This document shows, piece by piece, positions 59,050 through 64,000 of a stretch of DNA of 64,000 nt. Source of the DNA: GCA-2720975 sp964467985 (GTDB lineage: Bacteria; Planctomycetota; UBA1135; GCA-002686595). A program made the position numbers and the translations under genes. The notes beneath the pieces are model-generated. The model did not search any database, was not told the DNA's origin, and saw only the letters and a list, made by a program, of their open reading frames with translations. Each line of letters opens with the position of its first letter. The first letter of the stretch is position 1. The DNA lies in the NCBI GenBank assembly GCA_964467985.1, contig CAYXTP010000014.1, positions 56,262-120,261 of the forward strand, in the 5' to 3' direction.

Positions 59050-59619
59050 CTACTTGACGCGTTCGAGGAAGTGGCCATCGCGGGTGTCGATGCGAATGCG
59101 CTCTCCCGCCGAGAGATAGGAGGGTACCTGAACGATCAACCCGCTCGTCGTCGTTGCGGGTTTGAGCTGAGCTTGGGCCGTGGCGCCCTTGATCGTGGGG
59201 TCACACTCAGTGACCTCCATTTCCACAGCAAGAGGCAGCTCAATGGCCAGGATCGAACCATCGATCAGGACAGCCTGCAGGCCTTGAACTCCATCACTGA
59301 TGTAGAGTTCCGACCCGCCCAGCGCTGCCTTGTCGAACGAGAACTGGTCGTAGCTCTCGTCGTCCATGAAGTGCCAGTCTGTGCCGTCGCTGTACATGAA
59401 GCTGGCCTTGTGCCGCTCCATGTCCACCTCCTCGAACTTCTCGCCGCTGCGAATGGACTCGTTCAGGATCTGACCACTCTTCAAGTTGCGCAGCTTGGTC
59501 TTGAAAATGGTGTTGGCACCGCGGGCTGTAGGCGTGCTCACGCTGTAGTCCACAATGATCATGGGCTCACCCTTGTAGACCAGGCAGACCCCCTTCTTGA
59601 ACGTGTTGGTTTCGATCAT
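59050..59619 (-). CDS. efp: Translation elongation factor P
   Basis: EF-P relieves ribosomes stalled on polyproline. The 189-residue protein has FKKGVCLVYKGEPMIIVDY, KLRNLKSGQ, an OB-fold with MERHKASFMYSDGTDWHFMD and a C-terminal TSGLIVQVPSYLSAGERIRIDTRDGHFLERV. The tip loop reads TPTARGANTIF rather than the Lys-tipped PGKGQAF form, so the Lys34-type modification site is absent and the loop is one residue longer. ATG 59619 overlaps the mutM stop as ATGA. Confidence 0.93.
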   Translation of the reverse strand: MIETNTFKKGVCLVYKGEPMIIVDYSVSTPTARGANTIFKTKLRNLKSGQILNESIRSGEKFEEVDMERHKASFMYSDGTDWHFMDDESYDQFSFDKAALGGSELYISDGVQGLQAVLIDGSILAIELPLAVEMEVTECDPTIKGATAQAQLKPATTTSGLIVQVPSYLSAGERIRIDTRDGHFLERVK

Positions 59620-60470
59620 GATCGCGAGGAGGATAGGGGGCGCGGGGCGGGCTGACAACGGGTGCAGATATGTGTCCCTCGTTGACCCACGACGAGCCGT
59701 TGAATGGCCCGGCCGCAATGGCGGCACGGCCGACCGGTGCGGCCGTAAACTTGGAACTGCTGCTGGTAGGCCCCCGGCTGGCCCTCGGGTGTGCGATAGA
59801 AGCTGTCGAAGGACGACCCCTCGCGCTCGATCGCCTGGCGCAGGATCTCTTGAATGGCTGCATGCAGCAGCGCTGCCTTCTTTGCCGGAATCCGGTCCGA
59901 TCGGCGCAGGGGGTGCAAGCCGGCTCGGAACAAGCTCTCGTCCACGTAGATGTTGCCCAAGCCGGCGAGAAACCCTTGATCCAGAAGGAGCGGCTTCAAC
60001 GCCCGCTTGCGTCGGCCCAGGGCCTTGCGCAGCCAGGTGACCGAGAACTCCTCGCTGAGTGGCTCAGGTCCGTAGCGTGCAAACACCTGAGCCGGATCGG
60101 CATGCCAGGTCAGGCGACCAAATTTGCGGACATCCAAGAAGTGCAACACGCCTCGATCGAGAGGCAAGCTGACACGTGCGAACTTCCCGGGGTCACTGCC
60201 CTTGCGCAGCACCACAAGTCGGCCCGTCATGCGCAGGTGTACGAGTAGAACCCCTGCAGACCTTGACCCGCGCGCCAGCCCGATCACGACCAATTTTGCC
60301 CGGCGCGTCACAGCCGTGACACGCGCACCTGCGACCTGCTCACGGACGTCCGCTTCGTCCTGGCCTCCTAGGCTGCGAGGCCAGGTCACTTCCAGGCCAG
60401 TGATGCGCCGCCCCACGAGAGGCCCGCGCAGCAGGCGCGCGGTGGTCTCGACCTCGGGAAGTTCGGGCAT
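59616..60470 (-). CDS. mutM: Formamidopyrimidine-DNA glycosylase
   Basis: MutM (Fpg) removes oxidised purines such as 8-oxoguanine. The 284-residue protein starts MPELPEVETT, with the catalytic Pro1 and Glu2. LLVHLRMTGRL, DVRKFGRL, FLAGLGNIYVDESLF and a C-terminal zinc finger (CRHCGRAIQRLVVGQRGTHICTRC, seen in two halves) follow. The gene is transcribed away from the lipoprotein gene at 60542 and is coupled to efp, an unusual pairing. Confidence 0.95.
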   Translation of the reverse strand: MPELPEVETTARLLRGPLVGRRITGLEVTWPRSLGGQDEADVREQVAGARVTAVTRRAKLVVIGLARGSRSAGVLLVHLRMTGRLVVLRKGSDPGKFARVSLPLDRGVLHFLDVRKFGRLTWHADPAQVFARYGPEPLSEEFSVTWLRKALGRRKRALKPLLLDQGFLAGLGNIYVDESLFRAGLHPLRRSDRIPAKKAALLHAAIQEILRQAIEREGSSFDSFYRTPEGQPGAYQQQFQVYGRTGRPCRHCGRAIQRLVVGQRGTHICTRCQPAPRPLSSSRS

Positions 60471-60541
60471 ACACGGCAGGATACCGCACTTGCACTTGTT
60501 TCTACCTGGAAGGGCGGACCCCAGTCAGGTAGCTCTAGGCC

Positions 60542-60949
60542 ATGCGCAACCCCTGCACTTGTCTGGCCCTGCTCGTTCTGCTCGTCGCGCCACCCATTGG
60601 CTGGGGTTGCGCCGGCCCAGGAGAGGGATCGAACTCACGCAGTCCCTCCTTCTCAAGCCGCAGCAGCGGAACCGTCTTGACCTACGCGCCAGACACGGTC
60701 TGGAGCCACGTGCGTGCGGTCGTCCAATCCTCCGCCCAGGACGTCGTCCTGAATGGGACCCTGCGGCGCGCCACCGGCCGCTGGGGTGCTGGTCAGATTG
60801 AGGTTTCCGTCGAGCCCTACGACAGCGCTGGCCGCAAGGCGATCCTGCGCGTAAAGGCCCAGGGCACGGGATCGAACGCAGGCAACGAGGATCCCGAGTT
60901 AGCCGATCGCGTGTTGATCGCCATCCAGCAATCCCTGCTCGGACGCTGA
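60542..60949 (+). CDS. Small lipoprotein of unknown function
   Basis: The 135-residue protein has a signal sequence with a lipobox-like IGWGC (Cys about 23), a Ser-rich linker, then a compact alpha/beta domain with VWSHVRAVVQSSAQDVVLNGTLRRATGRW and a last helix ADRVLIAIQQSLLG. The fold is reminiscent of small secreted proteins with a DUF3568-like pattern, but I would not assign a family. It is divergent from mutM. Confidence 0.65.
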   Translation: MRNPCTCLALLVLLVAPPIGWGCAGPGEGSNSRSPSFSSRSSGTVLTYAPDTVWSHVRAVVQSSAQDVVLNGTLRRATGRWGAGQIEVSVEPYDSAGRKAILRVKAQGTGSNAGNEDPELADRVLIAIQQSLLGR

Positions 60950-61019
60950 CCGAGCCTTGAAGGACCGAATGATCAGCAGTCCCGTCCTGCGCGGGACGGT
61001 CTGCTAGGCTGGCGGCCCA

Positions 61020-62411
61020 GTGGCCAAGGTCCTCGCCATCATTGCCGTCGGATTGACCCGACGACAAGTCACGTCAGACACCCCGCACTTGGCCGCGCTG
61101 GCCCGGCGCGGGAGTGCCGCGCCCATGTCGAGCGTCTTGCCTGCCGTGACCTGCAGTGCCCAGGCGACGTTTCTGACGGGCAAGCCGCCCGCGGACCACG
61201 GCGTCGTGGGCAACGGCTGGATGGACCCACGCTCCCGAGAGGTGGCCCTATGGCGGCAAGCAAACGGTCTGGTGAAAGGCGAGAAGGTTTACGAGACGGC
61301 CCGCCGCCGCGATTCTCAGTTCACCTGCGCCAAGCTCTTTTGGTGGTGGAACATGGGCGCCGCGGTGGACTGGTCCATCACGCCCAGACCCTTCTACCCC
61401 GCCGACGGTCGCAAGATCCCCGCCGTCTATGGTTGGCCTTCCGAGTTCCCCGAGTCCTTGGAAGCGGAACTCGGTGACTTCCCTTTCTTCGATTTCTGGG
61501 GCCCCAAGGCCGGGTTGCCGTCGAGCCAGTGGATCGCCGCCGCCGCACGCCGCACCCTGCGCGACCAAGACCCAGACCTGACCCTGGTCTACCTCCCCCA
61601 TCTGGACTACAGCCACCAACGCTTTGGCCCAAGCCACGCCACGTCTCGCAAGGCTCTCGCCGAGTTGGACGGCCTCATCGGAGAATTGGTCGCCAGCGCC
61701 GATGAAGCCGGTGCCCAGACGCTGGTGCTGAGCGAGTACGGCATCGAAGAGGTCTCCCAGCCGGTGCACATCAACCGCGAGCTGCGTGCAGCCGGTCTGC
61801 TTCAGGCGCGCGCCACGCCCACTGGGGAAGTGCTGGACACCTTTGCCAGCCAGGCCTTCGCAGTGGCCGATCACCAGGTTGCCCATGTCTACTGCACGGG
61901 GACGGACAGCATCGACCGAGCCCGCGCTGTGCTGCAGGATCTGGACGGTGTCGAACAGGTCCTCGATCGAGAAGCGCAACGTGGCCTGGGCATCGAGCAT
62001 CAAAACTCCGGTGACCTGGTCGCCGTGTCGAATTCGGGAGCGTGGTTCACGTACTACTACTGGCTACACGAATCCGAGGAACCCGACTTCGCCCGGACTG
62101 TCGACATTCACCGCAAGGTGGGCTACGACCCCTGCGAGATGTTTCTCGACCCAGCCCTGTCCTTTCCCAAGTTGACCGTTGCGGGTTACCTGGCGCGCAA
62201 GAAGTTGGGCCAGCGTGGTCTGCTCAAGGTGATTCCGCTCAACGCAGACCTCGTGCGTGGCAGCCACGGACGCCTGCCCGACCACGTGGACGACGGTCCG
62301 GTGTTCCTCTCATCCCTGGGTTGGGGCGCGCAGAACCCCGAGCCGGGAGGGGACAGCGTGCCCATGACCTCCGTCCGGGATCGGATCCTGGGCGCCTTGG
62401 GCCTGGCCTAG
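61020..62411 (+). CDS. Type I phosphodiesterase/nucleotide pyrophosphatase family protein
   Basis: The 463-residue protein has the alkaline-phosphatase fold: SDTPHLAALARRG, the nucleophile Thr in VLPAVTCSAQATFLTGKPPADHGVVGNG (read in parts), FTCAKLFWWWNMGA, LTLVYLPHLDYSHQRFGP with metal-binding His/Asp and a late HRKVGYDPCEMFLD. These are the hallmarks of the Phosphodiest (NPP-like) family. It lacks a signal peptide, so it should be cytoplasmic. The start is GTG 61020. Substrate unknown. Confidence 0.85.
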   Translation: MAKVLAIIAVGLTRRQVTSDTPHLAALARRGSAAPMSSVLPAVTCSAQATFLTGKPPADHGVVGNGWMDPRSREVALWRQANGLVKGEKVYETARRRDSQFTCAKLFWWWNMGAAVDWSITPRPFYPADGRKIPAVYGWPSEFPESLEAELGDFPFFDFWGPKAGLPSSQWIAAAARRTLRDQDPDLTLVYLPHLDYSHQRFGPSHATSRKALAELDGLIGELVASADEAGAQTLVLSEYGIEEVSQPVHINRELRAAGLLQARATPTGEVLDTFASQAFAVADHQVAHVYCTGTDSIDRARAVLQDLDGVEQVLDREAQRGLGIEHQNSGDLVAVSNSGAWFTYYYWLHESEEPDFARTVDIHRKVGYDPCEMFLDPALSFPKLTVAGYLARKKLGQRGLLKVIPLNADLVRGSHGRLPDHVDDGPVFLSSLGWGAQNPEPGGDSVPMTSVRDRILGALGLA

Positions 62412-62563
62412 GGTGCTGCGGGTGCGCCCATCGGGCGACTTACAACACCCTCACCTCCATGGGCACCTTGGGAGAACGGGTTTGCGTTCGCGGCACTAGG
62501 CTCGGGAGTTCCAGATTCCCGCGCCAACTGAGCGCGTCCCGTTTTCCCGGCCCCTCGATCCAA

Positions 62564-63847
62564 ATGAGACACCCCATCGCCCTCGCCGCGGCAACGAGTG
62601 CAGGTCTGCTTCTGACAGCATGCCAGTCCTCCCCTCTGGCCAGTTCGAACCCGACCCCCGATGCGCGGGACAGCGTCACGGCAAACAACGCCACTCCAGG
62701 CATCCCCATGGATGTCAGCGGCGAATGGAACTCCAACTTCGACTACCTGCTCGCCCGCTACGATTCAGACGGCAACGGTGAGCTGAGCCAAACGGAGTAC
62801 GCACGGGGGGAGTCGAACTGGGAGCGGCTCGACCGTGACAAGGACGGCACGCTCTCCACCGCGGACTTTGCCCCGCGTTCAAGGGGCAACCGCGAAGAGA
62901 GAATGAGGCCCTCCCGCGTCCGGCGCCTGCTTGGGTGGTACTTCCAAGCGGACGGCACCGCGGAGTCCGTCAGCGCCGAAGAAGCGCTGCAGGCCATGGC
63001 CCTATACGACACCGACAACGACGGCCAGCTCACCGAAGCCGAATTCACCTGCGCCTACGAGGATCGCATGACGGCACTGCCGGATGATGACTCTCGAATG
63101 GTGAAGATGTACATGGAGGACGTGCGGCCCTGGGAGGTGCTCGTCGAGGAGCTGGACAGCGACAAAAACGCGACCCTTGCCGCGGGCGAATTCGACGCAT
63201 TCATGGACAGGCACGCCCAGGACGGAATGATCACATTCGTCTCGCGGGAATCCCGCGAGGGCGGCCGGCAATCCACCAGACGAGGCTCCGCTGCCGGTCG
63301 CGAGCAGGCCGACCGCCCAGTCGATGGAGCCGCCGAAGGCTCGCCGGCCCCGGACTTCACCCTGAGCTCACCTGACGGAGAGCAAACCGTCACTCTCTCT
63401 TCCTTCAAAGGCAGCAAGCCCGTCGCCCTCGTCTTCGGCTCCTACACATGACCCCCCTTCCGATCTTCAGCTGGTCAGCTGAAGGACCTGTGGAGCGAGT
63501 ACGGCGAGCGAGTGCAATTCTACGTGGTCTACATCCGCGAAGCCCACGCCCTCGACAGCCGCTCCCCCATGGGAGGCAACGGCAGCCCGATCGTCGAGGA
63601 CCCGGTGACCCAGGACGAACGCAACCAAGTGGCTGAGGTCTGCATGACCAAACTAGCCCTCGAACCCATGCCCGCCCTGGTGGACGACATGGAAGACACA
63701 GCCAACAAAGGTTACTCGGCGTGGCCCGACCGCCTGTACCTGATCGGCAAAGACGGCAACGTGGCCTACCACGGCGGCCGCGGCCCCTTCGGGTTCAAGC
63801 CCGACGAACTGGAACAGGCCATCCGGACCGAGCTGAACCTGGACTGA
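62564..63847 (+). CDS. EF-hand lipoprotein selenoprotein with a C-terminal deiodinase/redoxin-like domain (in-frame TGA = Sec296)
   Basis: I read one 427-residue gene across the TGA at 63449-63451. A lipobox (LLTAC, Cys20) marks it as a membrane lipoprotein. Four EF-hand loops follow at about 67-78 (DSDGNGELSQTE), 90-101, 149-160 (DTDNDGQLTEAE) and 198-209. A linker then leads to APDFTLSSPDGEQT and PVALVFGSYT. The TGA is next, then PPFRSS, VQFYVVYIREAH, and FGFKPDELEQAIR. Vertebrate deiodinases have FGSCT-Sec-PxF followed by YIxEAH, so the TGA is exactly at the Sec position. The first Cys of that motif is Tyr here. A hairpin with GGUC loop lies 21 nt after the TGA. The reading frame and homology are intact on both sides, which argues against decay. 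Sec machinery is outside this window. The reaction is unknown; a thiol redox role outside the cytoplasm is likely. Confidence 0.85.
63465..63484 (+). promoter_or_regulatory. Bacterial SECIS-like hairpin after the in-frame TGA
   Basis: CTTCAGCT (63465-63472) pairs perfectly with AGCTGAAG (63477-63484) around the tetraloop GGTC. The loop begins 21 nt after the TGA. The E. coli fdhF SECIS, which SelB recognises, has a GGUC core in its apical loop about 18 nt after its UGA, so both spacing and loop fit. The hairpin is within the coding sequence. Confidence 0.8.
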
Positions 63848-63874
63848 GAGCCGGTAGGATTCCGGCCCTGCGCT

Positions 63875-64000
63875 CTACCCATTGCGCCCGCGGTTGACCT
63901 GGTCTTCGTCGTACAAGGCGACGCCGTGGGCGGGGCCGGCGCTGCCAACCGATACGGAGTGGCGCTCCCTGCCGCACCATTCCGGCAGACAAGTGCGCCA
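63875..64000 (-). CDS. Possible 3' end of a gene entering from the right edge
   Basis: One minus-strand frame has 41 codons without a stop before the TAG at 63877-63875 and ends GPAHGVALYDEDQVNRGRNG. The sequence looks protein-like but has no recognised motif, and the rest of the gene is outside the window. Confidence 0.3.
   Translation of the reverse strand, partial: WRTCLPEWCGRERHSVSVGSAGPAHGVALYDEDQVNRGRNG

Noticed and set aside
63449..63451. The TGA as a plain stop or a pseudogene mutation in the EF-hand protein
   Set aside because: Frame and homology continue without a shift, the TGA lies at the deiodinase Sec position, and a GGUC-loop hairpin follows at the right distance. A random nonsense mutation would not give this combination, though sequencing error is not excluded.

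Overview
This is a 64 kb, high-GC, gene-dense stretch of bacterial chromosome with one assembly gap (100 N at 2581-2680). The cell looks Gram-negative: it has a CMP-KDO synthase (kdsB), many lipobox lipoproteins, signal peptides and a TatC with an enlarged periplasmic loop. The sulfatase-like and sulfotransferase enzymes, FG-GAP/VCBS and PDZ secreted proteins, a lysine-rich H1-like nucleoid protein and a roadblock/MglA-like GTPase pair would suit a Planctomycetota-type organism. This is an inference from gene content; there is no rRNA here, and Myxococcota or a related phylum cannot be excluded.

Layout. 1-5.4 kb (minus): partial BtpA-family gene, PP2C phosphatase, tRNA-Thr(CGU), a secreted HEAT-repeat protein broken by the gap, and anmK. 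5.4-7.6 kb: an NtrC/NtrX-type sigma-54 activator (plus) and a membrane LysM protein (minus). 7.9-14.1 kb (plus): a large membrane glycosyltransferase-like protein, a small lipoprotein, kdsB, pyrG and a DUF1844 gene; pyrG makes the CTP that kdsB uses. 14.1-17.2 kb: glutaryl-CoA-dehydrogenase-like gene (minus) and metG (plus). 17.3-26.8 kb (minus): H1-like gene with HU, then roadblock/LC7 - MglA-like GTPase - TPR-like membrane protein, a giant Ig-like lipoprotein and a propeller-like secreted protein.

26.9-29.5 kb (plus): a single-aptamer glycine riboswitch with a terminator, driving gcvT-gcvH-lipoate/octanoate transferase. 29.5-34.1 kb (minus): a secreted hypothetical, tRNA-Gln(UUG), cinA, tatC and a membrane coiled-coil protein ending in a BRCT-like domain. 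34.7-53.5 kb (plus): coaE-rho, a GT4 glycosyltransferase, a nitronate-monooxygenase-like protein, a homocysteine methyltransferase, an ABC exporter pair, and a run of envelope genes (PDZ, two FG-GAP proteins, sulfatase-like, sulfotransferase, S9 peptidase with charged inserts) ending in a dus gene. 53.5-60.5 kb: NPEPL1-like aminopeptidase, speA, slyD, a YhhQ-type transporter, a small hypothetical, and efp with mutM.

60.5-64 kb holds the most notable item. An EF-hand lipoprotein runs in frame through a TGA into a deiodinase/thioredoxin-like domain. The TGA falls exactly where deiodinases carry selenocysteine, and a perfect 8-bp hairpin with a GGUC loop follows it. A gene caller would split it into a truncated EF-hand protein and an orphan C-terminal fragment; I read it as one 427-residue selenoprotein.
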